Below, in pieces: positions 27,984-37,124 of a stretch of DNA of 64,000 nucleotides. The stretch's first letter is position 1. Every line of letters begins with the position of its first letter. The translations under genes and the position numbers were made by a program. The notes beneath the pieces were generated by a model. The model made no database searches. It was not told the origin of the DNA and was given only the letters and a program-made list of their open reading frames with translations. Source of the DNA: Marinobacterium_A aestuariivivens (lineage in GTDB: Bacteria > Pseudomonadota > Gammaproteobacteria > Pseudomonadales > Balneatricaceae); contig NZ_JBHSWE010000001.1 of the NCBI RefSeq assembly GCF_042661465.1, positions 3,906,001-3,970,000 on the forward strand, given 5' to 3'.

Positions 27984-29128
27984 CTAACGGAACCTGTCGA
28001 CTAATTTCCTGAGTGGGTAGAGCGTCTGTCCGATGTAGGTTCGGGGCAGCCTGACGGTGGTGCCGTACTCCGCCGGCCAGTGCTCCGCAGGCATATGGCA
28101 GGTGCCGAACAGACGGTCGAAGAGCACGGTATGAGCCGAGTAGTTGGTGTCGATCGCGGGCTTCTCGGAGCTGTGGTGCCAGTGGTGGAACTGGGGGTGA
28201 CCAGCACGTACTTCAGCGGGCCGAATGACAACCCGAGGTTGCAGTGGATCAGGATCGCCTGCAGTGCGGCGAAGGCGACGTAGATATCCAGCGCGGCCTG
28301 GTCAGCGCCCAGCAGGTACAGCGGCACCATCACCAGGGCGCGTTCGGAAAACACCTGGACGAAGTGGCCCCGGGATCCGGCCAGCCAGTCCAGATGTTCC
28401 ACCGAATGGTGGACGGCGTGGATCGGCCAGAGCGGCTTCACCTCATGGTAGAGCCGGTGCTCCCAGTAGAGCACGAAGTCTGCGCAGAGGATGATCAGCA
28501 GCACCTGCAACAGCACTGGAACCGACTGCACGGCGCTCTGCAGCGCCGGGCTGATCGCCCAGTCGAAATGGCCGGCGTGGTAGTTGGCGTAAATCAGGAT
28601 GGCCGAGATCGCCAGGTGGTTGAAGCAGAAATAGAACAGGTCCAGGCCCCATTCCGGCCGCAGGATCACCTGGTTGCGGTACTTTGGAAACAGCTTCTCC
28701 AGTGTCATGAACACCAGCGTCGAGCCGAGAAAGGCCAGGATAAGCCAGTCCACGCCCAACGACAGCCGGCGCGGCTCGACCGGACCGACCGGAATGCTGT
28801 AGCCGCCCAGCGCAAAGGCGATCAGGGTCAGCAGGATGCCGATGGCCCCAAGGCGCCTGTAGCCGTTGAGGAAGAAGGTGAGCAGGCCGAAGAACAGCGA
28901 AAAATACATGCCGTACTTGAGCACCAGCTGAAGCTGTTCAGCATCGTAGGCTTGGCGCAACTCGATGGTCGTCAGATAAGAGGGGTACAGATACGCCAGC
29001 ACCGCCAGCAGGCTCAGGGCGCCGAGCACCAGCGAACAGTAGCCGCTGATCTTGCCTTCGCCCAGTCGAAACTCGTTGTCGATATCGAGCGCTACGTCCC
29101 GCTCGCGGTATTGATAATCATCTTTCAT
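27984..29128 (-). CDS. Sterol desaturase / fatty acid hydroxylase family membrane protein (one frameshift)
   Basis: An integral membrane protein with about seven helices and the histidine clusters of the fatty acid hydroxylase superfamily: WEHRLYHE near residue 222, HAVHHSVEH near 238, and, in the second frame, QFHHWHHSSEK. These histidines bind a di-iron centre that uses oxygen on lipid substrates. The frame breaks after YVLVTP at a run of five G on the + strand (28193-28197); a sixth gives QFHHWHH and a further stretch ending LYPLRKLVDRFR at the stop 27984-27986. The total is about 380 residues. The exact lipid is unknown. Confidence 0.82.
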
Positions 29129-29460
29129 GACCTGATCGTTCCCTGATATAGGTTCTTTATAGGGTGGCCAGCCGCAAAGGGATATAGCACCAATGGCGGC
29201 TATTCGCGCTAAAGCCGCTTACATCAAAGCATTCGCAGCGGGGAAGTGCCCTTTGGGTGCGCCGCTCCAGCGTGAAAGGCTGCAATGCCTGTGGCCGGCA
29301 CCGGGGCTAACCTCTGGCAGCCCCGTCGAACAGTATACGCTTGGCCAAGGGATCGGTAATCTCTAGGCTGCGCCCGCTCGATTGCCGGGCGCTTCTTGCA
29401 GTGTGGGACTGGCACGGATATCTCCGGGCCGCGCTTCTTGTGCCGGATGGACCGGGCAAT
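29129..29460. other. Intergenic region between cstA and hydroxylase genes
   Basis: Both flanking genes are on the minus strand, so this stretch holds the hydroxylase promoter, while the terminator of the carrier gene lies at its right edge (29461-29492). No open frame in it has convincing coding character, and I saw no other conserved structure. Confidence 0.4.
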
Positions 29461-29492
29461 AAAAACGCCGCCGGGCGAATCGCCCGGCGGCG
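29461..29492 (-). terminator. Rho-independent terminator after the CstA-family gene
   Basis: A perfect 12-bp GC-rich stem (CGCCGCCGGGCG/CGCCCGGCGGCG, 29466-29477 with 29481-29492) with a 3-nt loop is followed, on the minus strand, by five T residues (29465-29461). It lies 75 bp past the stop of the CstA-family gene. Confidence 0.85.
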
Positions 29493-29567
29493 CTCTGTGC
29501 GTATGACGCTGGCCGCCACCACCATCGCCACCGCCGACCCGAGGGCCGGTGGCGACGGGCGTCCGGC

Positions 29568-31007
29568 TCAGGCCTGCTCGGCCGCGATTGCGGGAGCGTC
29601 CAGCTCGTCCTTGTCGCGGCGGCCACGGCGCAGCAGCCACGCCAGTACCACAACGGACGAGGTGATTCCGATGGGCCCGGCCAGGCTCAGGGGCAAACCG
29701 AAGCCGATCTCGGCCGATAGCAGGTAAGCGTTGACCACACCGGTCATAAAGGTGGCCGGGACGGTGCATACCCAGTGGAACTTGTCGTGACGCTTGAGCC
29801 AGGCCGCCGCGGCCCACAGCATGATCACCGCGGTCATCTGGTTGGCCCAGCCGAAGTAGCGCCAGATCAGGTTGAAGTCCATCTGGCTGACGAGGAAGCC
29901 GACGGCGAAGAGCGGCAGCGCCACCATCAGACGCTTGGCGACCGGCTTCTGGTCGAACTTGAGGAAGTCGGACAGGATAAGCCGCGCGGCCCGGAACGAG
30001 GTGTCGCCGGAGGTGATCGGCAGAACCACCACGCCGAGGATCGCCAGGATACCGCCGGTGGCGCCCAGCAGCGAGGTCGCCACGTCGTTGACCACGGCGG
30101 CCGGACCGCCGTTCGCCAGGGTCGCGTTCAGCGCATCCGGGCTGTCGTAGAAGGACATGCCCAGGGTCGCCCAGATCAGCGCGATCACGCCTTCGCCGAT
30201 CATGGCACCATAAAAGACGAAGCGGCCGTTGTTCTCGTTTTCCATGCAGCGGGCCATCAGCGGCGACTGGGTGGCATGGAAGCCGGACAGGGCGCCGCAG
30301 GCGATGGTGATGAACAGCAGCGGCCACAGCGGCAGATCGTTGGGATGCAGGTTGTCGAGCGTGATGCCGGTGGCATAGAAGGGCTTGTCGCTGACCGCCA
30401 GACCGACGAGCAGGCCGACGGACATGAACACCAGCAGGGCGCCGAACAGCGGGTAGAAACGACCGATGATCTTGTCGACGGGCACTACCGTTGCCACCAG
30501 GTAGTAACCGAAGATGACGGCGACCCAGACAGGTACTGCGGTCCCGGACAGGTTGCCCAACAGCTTGGCCGGGCCCAACACGAAGACCACGCCGACCAGC
30601 AACAGCAGCAGGACCGCGAAACCGTTCATGAAGTGCCGGGCGACGCTACCCAGTTCGCGACCGACCACGGTGGGTACCGAAGCGCCGCCGGCGCGTACCG
30701 ACAGCATGCCGGAGAAATAGTCGTGCACGGCTCCGGCGAAGACGCAGCCAAAGACGATCCACAGGAGCGCGACGGGCCCGTAGAGGGCACCGAGGATGGG
30801 GCCAAAAATCGGGCCCAGGCCGGCGATGTTGAGCAGCTGTACCAGATACACCTTGCCGGTGGACATCGGCACGTAGTCGACGCCGTCGTTGTTGGCAATC
30901 GCGGGTGTCCGGCGCTCCGGCCGGATGCCGAAGATCCGTTCGATGATTTTCCCGTAGATGAAGTAGCCGCCAATCAGCAGAGCGACGCCCAACAGGAACC
31001 ACTGCAT
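29568..31007 (-). CDS. cstA: CstA-family carrier (probable pyruvate / peptide transporter)
   Basis: A 479-residue polytopic protein of the carbon-starvation CstA family, short form (E. coli CstA and BtsT are about 700 residues). The conserved DYVPMSTGKVYLVQLLNIAGLGPIFGPI (in parts, near residue 45), AGAVHDYFSGMLSVRAGG near 91, and FHATQSPLMARC near 245 are visible. Members import pyruvate or peptides by proton symport. AAGGGGG lies before the ATG. The BtsR/BtsS-like two-component genes directly upstream, in the same direction, match the E. coli BtsSR-BtsT pyruvate-sensing arrangement. This strengthens a pyruvate role, but that is inference. Confidence 0.88.
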   Translation of the reverse strand: MQWFLLGVALLIGGYFIYGKIIERIFGIRPERRTPAIANNDGVDYVPMSTGKVYLVQLLNIAGLGPIFGPILGALYGPVALLWIVFGCVFAGAVHDYFSGMLSVRAGGASVPTVVGRELGSVARHFMNGFAVLLLLLVGVVFVLGPAKLLGNLSGTAVPVWVAVIFGYYLVATVVPVDKIIGRFYPLFGALLVFMSVGLLVGLAVSDKPFYATGITLDNLHPNDLPLWPLLFITIACGALSGFHATQSPLMARCMENENNGRFVFYGAMIGEGVIALIWATLGMSFYDSPDALNATLANGGPAAVVNDVATSLLGATGGILAILGVVVLPITSGDTSFRAARLILSDFLKFDQKPVAKRLMVALPLFAVGFLVSQMDFNLIWRYFGWANQMTAVIMLWAAAAWLKRHDKFHWVCTVPATFMTGVVNAYLLSAEIGFGLPLSLAGPIGITSSVVVLAWLLRRGRRDKDELDAPAIAAEQA

Positions 31008-31146
31008 GGTTGACCCCCTTGTTGTGTTTGTAGTGTTGGTTCGGGGGCGAGCTTAAGGGGCGAGCACCGCAGCGGCAGCCGGTTTTTGCCTGAGCGGTCG
31101 AAAGCGGTGGTTGAGCGGTCGCAGCCGGGCCGTCAGGGACGGGCGC

Positions 31147-31839
31147 TCAGAAGGGCAGCAGGTATCGGTCCCTGAGCTGTTTCAGGTAGCGGCGCGACAC
31201 CGGGATCAGTATGCCGTGACGGGTTTCGATTTCGGCGCCGCCGTCTTTCTGGGTAATGGCCTTGAAGGCATCGGGATTGACCAGATACTGGCGGTGTATG
31301 CGGATCAGCGGCAGCCGCGCTTCCAGGGTCTTGAGGGTCATCTGGCAGTGCAGTTCCTCGCCGCCGACCTGGACCTGGGTGCCGGACAGGTCGACATAGG
31401 CGCAGTCGATCTCGGCCGGCGCGACCAGCCTCACCCTGTTGCCCTGGTAGCAGGCCAGTTTTTCCAGCGGCTGCGTCTCGCCGATACCCAGCATCTGGAT
31501 GCGTTTCAGCGTGCGGGCCAGCCGTTCCGGATCGACCGGCTTGAGCAGGAAGTCCAGCGCGGCTTCGTCGAAGGCTTCGAGTGCGTACTGCTGGTGGGCG
31601 GTCACGAACACCAGCAGCGGTCGTGGCTCGGACAGCAGGCCGCTGACATCGACGCCCGACAGTCCCGGCATGTCCACATCCAGAAAGATCACGTCCGGGT
31701 GCAGCGACTTGGCCCTGAGCAGCGCCTCCTTGCCGTTGCCCGCTTCGCCCACCACCTTGACGCCGCCGGCTTCGTCCAGCAGCGCCGCCAGTTCCTCGCG
31801 GGCGAGGGGTTCGTCGTCCACGATCAGGGCTCGGATCAT
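31147..31839 (-). CDS. btsR: LytTR-family response regulator (BtsR / YehT-like)
   Basis: A 230-residue protein. The receiver domain at residues 1-120 has the DDE cluster at 9-11 and phospho-acceptor Asp in VIFLDVDMPGLSG near 54; a LytTR DNA-binding domain covers about 135-230 (PLIRIHRQYLVNPDAF, VSRRYLKQLRDR). It probably activates the CstA-family gene 139 bp downstream. Its ATG overlaps the stop of the sensor kinase gene (ATGA), so the pair is co-translated. BtsR is the closest E. coli analogue in layout; YpdB-like regulators are the alternative. Confidence 0.87.
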   Translation of the reverse strand: MIRALIVDDEPLAREELAALLDEAGGVKVVGEAGNGKEALLRAKSLHPDVIFLDVDMPGLSGVDVSGLLSEPRPLLVFVTAHQQYALEAFDEAALDFLLKPVDPERLARTLKRIQMLGIGETQPLEKLACYQGNRVRLVAPAEIDCAYVDLSGTQVQVGGEELHCQMTLKTLEARLPLIRIHRQYLVNPDAFKAITQKDGGAEIETRHGILIPVSRRYLKQLRDRYLLPF

Positions 31840-33515
31840 GACAGGGTACCTCTGGGCCAGGTCAGCTCGGCACGGGTGTAGTGCCCCGGCCGATGGTGGA
31901 GCTGCAGTGTACAAGAGACGCCCAGGGCGGCAAAGCGCTCGCGGACCAGCTTCAGGCCCAGGCCATCGGTCTGCTTCGGTTCCTGGGCCGCGCTGTCCTC
32001 CACCTGCACGCAGATAAGGTCGCCGTCCAGGCGCGCGGAAAGTCGCACCTCTCCGCCGGCTTCCGCGCGGCTGATGCCGTGCTTGAGGGCGTTTTCGACC
32101 AGCGTCTGGATCGCCAGGGCCGGCACCTTCTCGTCCCCCAGGGCCCCGTCCAGCTCTTCGACGAAGCGGAGGCGGTCGCCGAAGCGGGCTTTCTCGATGG
32201 CCAGATAATGGCAGACATGGGCGAACTCCTGGGACAGAGGCACGGTCACGCTGTTGCGGCCGAGGTTGCCGCGCAGGAACTCGGCCAGGTGCAGAATCAG
32301 GCTGCGTGCATCCTGCGGTGTGCGGCGCAGCACGGCGGCGACCGTATTCAGGCTGTTGAACAGGAAATGGGGGTTTACCTTGGCTTCCAGCGCCCGCAGC
32401 TCGGCTTCCGCCAGCAGTGCCCGGCTGGCCTGTAGCTGACTGTGCAGGATCTGATTGGACAGCACCCCGGCGATGCCCACTCCCAGACTGCGGTTGAGGT
32501 TGCGAAAGAGCTTGCGCTTGGGCTCGTACAGCTTGATGGTGCCGATGACGTCCTGTTCGCCCTTCAGCGGCACCACCAGCGACGAGCCCAGCTCGCAGTG
32601 GGCGGCGATCGAGCACTGGTAAGGCGTGGTCAGGCCATCGGCGAACACCACCCTGTTGTCGCGGATGGCCTCCAGAGTGATGGCCGAGGAAATGGGGCGC
32701 CCCACCTGGTGATGGTCGGCCCCCATGCCGGTAAAGCCCAGGATCCGCTCGCGGTCGGTGATGGCCACCGCCGCCACCCCGGTTTCGTCCTTGACCACCT
32801 CGGCAATGGCCTGGGCCGAGCGGGCGTTGAAACCGTCGTCCAGCAAGCCGACGCAGCGGCGGGCAATGCGCAGTGCCCGCTGGGAGATGCGCGAGGCCAG
32901 TTCGTCGGCCTGGAACTTGGCGTCGCGGATAAAGCCCATGAACAGCGCCGCCCCCAGCGCATTGGCCAGCATCATCGGCAGGGCGATGGCCTTGACCAGC
33001 GCCAGTGCCTGGTCGAAGGGTTTCGCCACCGCCAGCAGAATGAGCATCTGGCTGCCCTCTGCGACCACCCCCAGCAGCAGTGCCTGCCAGGGATTGAATA
33101 TGCGTTCGGTCTGGCCACGGCGCTGCCAGTAGGCATGCACCAGGCCGGCCATAAGCCCTTCCCAGGTGGTGGAAATGGCGCAGGCCACGTCGGTGAAACC
33201 GCCCATGGAGTAGCGGTGCAGACCGCCCGTCAGGCCGACGGCGGTGCCGACCAGCGGCCCGCCCAGCAGACCGCCGAGAATAGCGCCGATGGCGCGGGTA
33301 TTGGCGATGGCATCCAGCGTCTGCTGACCGAAATAGGTCCCCATGATGCAGAAGCCGGAAAAGATGGCGTAGACCATCAGCTTGTGGGCCGGCCAGCTGG
33401 ACAGGTTCGCCAGCGGCCGGAACAGCGGCGTCTTCGAAAACAGATAGGCGATCAGCAGATAGACGCTCATCTGCTGAAACAGCGGCACCACCAGTTGTAC
33501 GTCTATCGACTCCAT
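31836..33515 (-). CDS. btsS: LytS-type sensor histidine kinase (BtsS / YehU-like)
   Basis: A 559-residue membrane kinase. About five or six N-terminal helices form the 5TM-LYT sensor (TYFGQQTLDAIANTRAIGAI; GGPLVGTAVGLTGGLHR), followed by a GAF-like domain (about 220-350). The His_kinase domain has the acceptor His in VNPHFLFNSLNTV near 377, and an ATPase domain with QTLVENALKHGI follows. In E. coli BtsS binds pyruvate through its membrane domain. Position next to btsR and a CstA-type carrier supports the same job here. The stop overlaps the regulator start. Confidence 0.87.
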   Translation of the reverse strand: MESIDVQLVVPLFQQMSVYLLIAYLFSKTPLFRPLANLSSWPAHKLMVYAIFSGFCIMGTYFGQQTLDAIANTRAIGAILGGLLGGPLVGTAVGLTGGLHRYSMGGFTDVACAISTTWEGLMAGLVHAYWQRRGQTERIFNPWQALLLGVVAEGSQMLILLAVAKPFDQALALVKAIALPMMLANALGAALFMGFIRDAKFQADELASRISQRALRIARRCVGLLDDGFNARSAQAIAEVVKDETGVAAVAITDRERILGFTGMGADHHQVGRPISSAITLEAIRDNRVVFADGLTTPYQCSIAAHCELGSSLVVPLKGEQDVIGTIKLYEPKRKLFRNLNRSLGVGIAGVLSNQILHSQLQASRALLAEAELRALEAKVNPHFLFNSLNTVAAVLRRTPQDARSLILHLAEFLRGNLGRNSVTVPLSQEFAHVCHYLAIEKARFGDRLRFVEELDGALGDEKVPALAIQTLVENALKHGISRAEAGGEVRLSARLDGDLICVQVEDSAAQEPKQTDGLGLKLVRERFAALGVSCTLQLHHRPGHYTRAELTWPRGTLS

Positions 33516-33604
33516 CGGGGAACTCTTCGCAAAACACAGGCACGGTCAGAGGCCGCCAGTATGACAGACCCGTTCGCCAACGGCACCGGCAGTGCCGCCA
33601 CGCC

Positions 33605-33802
33605 CTAAACGTCGATTTCAATCGCTTTCAGCCAATATGTTTGCTTGTGACCGCCGGCTGCGAGATCGCGTTGTCTGGCCTCTGCGTCCGATCGACTGTC
33701 AAAGGTTTCGACCAGGAACTCGTTGCCGTTGTCGTCAAGGCGCCAAAGCTCGTACTTGCGTGCGACAGGCTGATTTGTGGGGTCTTTATTCAATCCGTTC
33801 AC
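33605..33802 (-). CDS. Small protein of unknown function
   Basis: A 65-residue soluble protein (KYELWRLDDNGNEFLVETFDSRSDAEARQRDLAAGG) beginning at a GTG that overlaps the end of the upstream conserved gene by 17 bp in another frame. The sequence looks like a compact alpha/beta fold with natural composition. The overlap suggests translational coupling. I do not recognise a family. Confidence 0.5.
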   Translation of the reverse strand: MNGLNKDPTNQPVARKYELWRLDDNGNEFLVETFDSRSDAEARQRDLAAGGHKQTYWLKAIEIDV

Positions 33803-34167
33803 CGGTAAACCGATCGCGCCCGTGCCAATAAGGACAGGCCGGGCACTCCTCGCCGTCGGGGTAGTCTATGCCTTCTTCATGCGGGCAGCCGATGATGGCA
33901 TCGACCATGACCACGGACCTGACCTTGTTCCGCTTGAGGAACCTGTCGATTTCGTTGATCACAGTGGTTTTAAACCGGATATCGACGCCATCTTCGGACC
34001 GCCAGCGCTCGAGTAGCCGCGCATCCTGGCCTTCTCCATCGACGATGCCCACTGCGATCTTGGTGGCAAGGGTTCGGTTGGGCCCGTAGAAGGCGACGGT
34101 GGCCACCGGATAGCCGCGAAAGCCCCGGTTTGCCCTTTTTGGCGATCGAACTGTTCTTCGAGAGCAT
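33786..34167 (-). CDS. Conserved Cys-rich-tailed protein of unknown function (probable frameshift near the start)
   Basis: The main frame (33786-34106, GTG start) gives VATVAFYGPNRTLATKIAVG... followed by ...IIGCPHEEGIDYPDGEECPACPYW, with three Cys and one His that could bind a metal. A good ribosome-binding site (GGAGCGAAGCC before ATG) instead points to a start at 34167, giving MLSKNSSIAKKGK in a different frame. Joining the two needs one base fewer, or two more, near 34125-34135. I recall similar proteins in other gammaproteobacteria with this N-terminal lysine-rich piece, but no function. Confidence 0.6.
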
Positions 34168-34297
34168 GGCTTCGCTCCAGAATCCTTGTCACTTCACATA
34201 CCGCTGCGGCGGCCGGTCCATCCGGGCTGGCAGGGCTGTTGGCTATGAGGGTACTATAGCCAAATTGCACTGCATCCTTTGGCCGGTGGCGGCAAAA

Positions 34298-34451
34298 ATT
34301 AACCCGGCGGGTTAATACATGAAGCAGGGATGCTACATCATTGGCCGCAGGCCAATGCGAACGCCACAAAAGCCAGCATGTCCGCGCACTTGCGCCCGCT
34401 TTTGTGGCGTCGCTGACAAATAGGCAGGGAGCCTATTTGTCAGCCAGGTTA
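34298..34451 (+). repeat. Five-hairpin dispersed element, copy B
   Basis: The hairpins in order are: 34298-34316 (8 bp, ATTAACCC/GGGTTAAT, loop GGC), 34320-34337 (7-bp stem with one mismatch), 34339-34357 (8 bp, CATTGGCC/GGCCAATG), 34361-34410 (13 bp, ACGCCACAAAAGC/GCTTTTGTGGCGT), and 34413-34443 (13 bp, CTGACAAATAGGC/GCCTATTTGTCAG, loop AGGGA), then CCAGGTTA. The copy sits in a 470-bp gene-free stretch (34168-34637) in which nothing else is recognisable; its right side becomes AT-rich towards the DUF1571 gene. Confidence 0.88.
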
Positions 34452-34637
34452 CTAATAACTTCGGCTAAGAATGCGAGGACTGGTTACGGCTGTGGATTCA
34501 ATCGGTGAATCGTCATAACGCTACGTTGAGGTGTGAGTAACGCGATGCCATTGCGCCCCTTGTGCAACGATGGCTCTATCATACGACGCTATCAGGTCGG
34601 ATCGCGGAAATAGGTATACTGTCCCCGGAACTCTGAC

Positions 34638-35390
34638 TCAAAAGTCATACTCAGGATTCTTTGGGTCGAAGTCGGCGTCTGACAGACGCGCGTCAAGGTT
34701 CAGGTTCTCGTATCCGTAGTTCTCGATGAGCTGGCCGTCCCGATCATAGACTCTGATCCTTAACAGAATTTTGCTCTCGACATCCTGGTTGATAACAAAC
34801 TGTGCGCCGTCGTAGTCTTCCGCATTCTCATAGGGTATGTCTATTACCATGACCTGCGTGTCCCTGCCGTAGATATTTTCTTTTCCGCGTTCGGTGAACC
34901 TGAGCACACCGGCCTTGATCGCCTTGCGCATATTTATCGCAACGGTTTGCAAGAGGAAGCCAACCCCTGTACTGGTGACCGGGCGAAGCTCATTTTCCAT
35001 GAGTTCCGGATCATTGGGATCGAGATTGCGGACGATAAAGCTGAAAAATCCGCCCCTATGCGCCTTGATTCTGTCTTTATTCCAGCCCACTACGTACAGT
35101 AACTCGCTCCCCTTGTAGGGTTCTGTCACCCATTTCATGTACAGGGAATATGGCTTTTTTCTGAATTTGAGGAATATGTTCTCTTCGTCAAGGAGTTCGC
35201 CCGCTATCCGTTGCTGTTTATGAAAGATGGCGGTGTAACTTTCGACTCTGTCGTAGGCAGCCTCTGACTCCACGAGCCACTTCTCAGCATCGGCTTCTAC
35301 GATTTCACCGCCGTTCGCGGCCATGACGGTGATTACGAACAACACTGAACAGATGATCCGGGGAAAAGAGTTTTTTACAATCTTGTCCAT
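34638..35390 (-). CDS. DUF1571 / LolA-like exported protein
   Basis: A 250-residue protein with a signal peptide (IICSVLFVITVMAANG) followed by a beta-rich domain (YDRVESYTAIFHKQQRI; PYSLYMKWVTEPYKGSELLYV; GYENLNLDARLSDADFDPKN). This is the pattern of the DUF1571 group of LolA-like periplasmic lipid-binding proteins. Composition is clearly more AT-rich than the rest of the window, as are the 289 bp upstream (35391-35679, no gene seen). With a repeat copy just downstream, recent acquisition is plausible. The function is unknown. Confidence 0.7.
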   Translation of the reverse strand: MDKIVKNSFPRIICSVLFVITVMAANGGEIVEADAEKWLVESEAAYDRVESYTAIFHKQQRIAGELLDEENIFLKFRKKPYSLYMKWVTEPYKGSELLYVVGWNKDRIKAHRGGFFSFIVRNLDPNDPELMENELRPVTSTGVGFLLQTVAINMRKAIKAGVLRFTERGKENIYGRDTQVMVIDIPYENAEDYDGAQFVINQDVESKILLRIRVYDRDGQLIENYGYENLNLDARLSDADFDPKNPEYDF

Positions 35391-35679
35391 GTCTAATACA
35401 TCCGCCGCCGAACAGTTTAGCCATAATATTTCAATACTAGGCTTGATTGATTAATAAAACAGTTTTTAGTGAGGTCTCCGACCTCATAATATTTATTAGA
35501 AGGTATGCCTTTAATCTTCCTCGAACTATCTGGGCTATATTTAAGCATCTGATTTAAAAGGATAATAGCCGTCCATTGAACTTTTACTCCTTATATAATC
35601 GGACCCCGCCTGTCCCCGGGAGGGGACGGATCAGGCGCCACCCTGCAGTGTACACCCGGGGTGGCGCGTGCCGGCTGAC

Positions 35680-36015
35680 TCAGGCGAAATCCTCCGGCTC
35701 GTCGGTGTAGACGCAGACGTTCCAGGCCTGGGCCAGACCGTCATCCGCTTCGCAGTGGCGGCTGAAAAACTCGGTGATCTCCCGGCGCTGGCAGTGCTGC
35801 TCGAAGGCGGCCATATCACGCCAGATCTCATGGAAGACGATCGGGTAGCTTTCGCCCTCGGCGAAGGGGCTGGTGATCCTGCGTGTCACGCGGTACTGGA
35901 TACAGCCATCTTCACGCAGGGTATTGGGTTCGAGCGACTGCAGCACGGTAAAGAGTTCTCGCTCCTTGCCGGGGCGGGGCTTGAACTGGGCGGTGCAGTA
36001 GACGAGCGAGGACAT
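35680..36015 (-). CDS. Antibiotic biosynthesis monooxygenase (ABM) domain protein
   Basis: A 111-residue ferredoxin-like protein with the ABM pattern: VYCTAQFKPRPGKERELF at the start, EDGCIQYRV near 36, and FHEIWRDMAAFEQHCQ near 62. Such proteins act as quinol monooxygenases (YgiN-like) or small cofactor-free oxygenases, usually as dimers. It stands alone on the minus strand with its own start at 36015. Confidence 0.8.
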   Translation of the reverse strand: MSSLVYCTAQFKPRPGKERELFTVLQSLEPNTLREDGCIQYRVTRRITSPFAEGESYPIVFHEIWRDMAAFEQHCQRREITEFFSRHCEADDGLAQAWNVCVYTDEPEDFA

Positions 36016-36029
36016 GCGCGGGCTCCTGT

Positions 36030-36227
36030 TTGAGCATCGATAAAAGTGAACAGAGTATAACGCGTACCGCTATTGACGGGGCCGTGCTATGGTCCATGGT
36101 GCTGTCCGCAAGAAGCGCCGACCTGAAGCTCATCCCGTTCCTCGAAACCTGGGCCCAGATCGACTACAAGAAGGCGGTTCAGCGCATTCGACGGGTGATT
36201 GGCCAGCTTGAACAGTCTGCCGACTGA
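36030..36227 (+). CDS. Possible small protein, doubtful
   Basis: A short open frame whose last 45 residues (LIPFLETWAQIDYKKAVQRIRRVIGQLEQ) have natural amphipathic-helix composition. The start is unclear: TTG at 36030, or an ATG near 36094. There is no strong ribosome-binding site, and I know no family. It could be a remnant or a chance frame. Confidence 0.3.
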   Translation: MSIDKSEQSITRTAIDGAVLWSMVLSARSADLKLIPFLETWAQIDYKKAVQRIRRVIGQLEQSAD

Positions 36228-36290
36228 CCTCGACGATGGCATGGAACTTCAGCGTCAAATTCTGCAAAAAAACGACAGGTCCGATAGGTT

Positions 36291-37124
36291 ATGACAGGCT
36301 CTAGCAAACCCCTATTCTGGCGGGACTCGCGTATGCCGTACCTGGAGCTGCGCAAGGTCGGCGACGGACGCAAGGTCTGCTATGCGCCGCACAGCCATAC
36401 GCATTGCTCCCTGGGCGCCATCACCGAGGGCAAGAGCACCTTTCTTTACCGTGATGACCGCTACGAGGTGAGTGCCGGGACCCTCGTGCTGATGAACCCG
36501 GACTGGGTTCACGCCTGCAACCCCATCGATAACCAGCCCTGGGCCTACCTGATGCTCTACGTCGACACCGACTGGTTGACGCAGCTGCGCTACGAAGCCG
36601 GGCTGCTGGATACGCCTCGCTGGCAGAATATCGCCAACGCCGTCATCCCGGATGCCAGCTGGTATGAGGGATACGTCCAGATGGCGGACTGTCTTCTGGA
36701 TCCGCAACGGGACCTGCTGGACAAGCAGACGGAAGCGGTTGCCTACCTTTCGGCCCTGATGCACGAGCTGGCAGGCAAGTCGGTACGGTCTCTTCCTAAA
36801 ACACCGAAGATGCTGCAGGCCGTGGCGAATTATCTGGACGAGCATGCGACCGAGGAAGTGTCGCTGGATACGCTGTGTGATCGCTCCGGCTACAGTCCCG
36901 GTCATCTCATCCGTGCCTTCAGGCAGCATTTCGGACTCACGCCCCATGCCTATCAGATCAATCGCCGGATCCAGTTCGGCCAGCAGGAGCTGAAGGATGG
37001 CAAGCCCATCGTCGAGGTCGCGCTGAACGCGGGCTTCAATGACCAGCCGCATTTCCAGCGGACCTTCAAGCGGCTGGTTGCCGCCACCCCGAACCAGTAC
37101 CGTAAATCCCTAGTCGAGCAGTAG
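36291..37124 (+). CDS. AraC-family transcriptional regulator with cupin sensor domain
   Basis: A 277-residue regulator. An AraC-type cupin sensor covers about residues 10-150 (HSHTHCSLGAITEGKSTFLYRD; VLMNPDWVHACNP). Two helix-turn-helix units follow at about 180-275 (VSLDTLCDRSGYSPGHLIRAFRQHFGLTPHAYQ; IVEVALNAGFNDQPHFQRTFKR). The gene converges with and overlaps by 15 bp the LysE-type exporter gene. AraC/LysE pairs of this kind often control amino acid export; the effector is unknown. Confidence 0.88.
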   Translation: MTGSSKPLFWRDSRMPYLELRKVGDGRKVCYAPHSHTHCSLGAITEGKSTFLYRDDRYEVSAGTLVLMNPDWVHACNPIDNQPWAYLMLYVDTDWLTQLRYEAGLLDTPRWQNIANAVIPDASWYEGYVQMADCLLDPQRDLLDKQTEAVAYLSALMHELAGKSVRSLPKTPKMLQAVANYLDEHATEEVSLDTLCDRSGYSPGHLIRAFRQHFGLTPHAYQINRRIQFGQQELKDGKPIVEVALNAGFNDQPHFQRTFKRLVAATPNQYRKSLVEQ

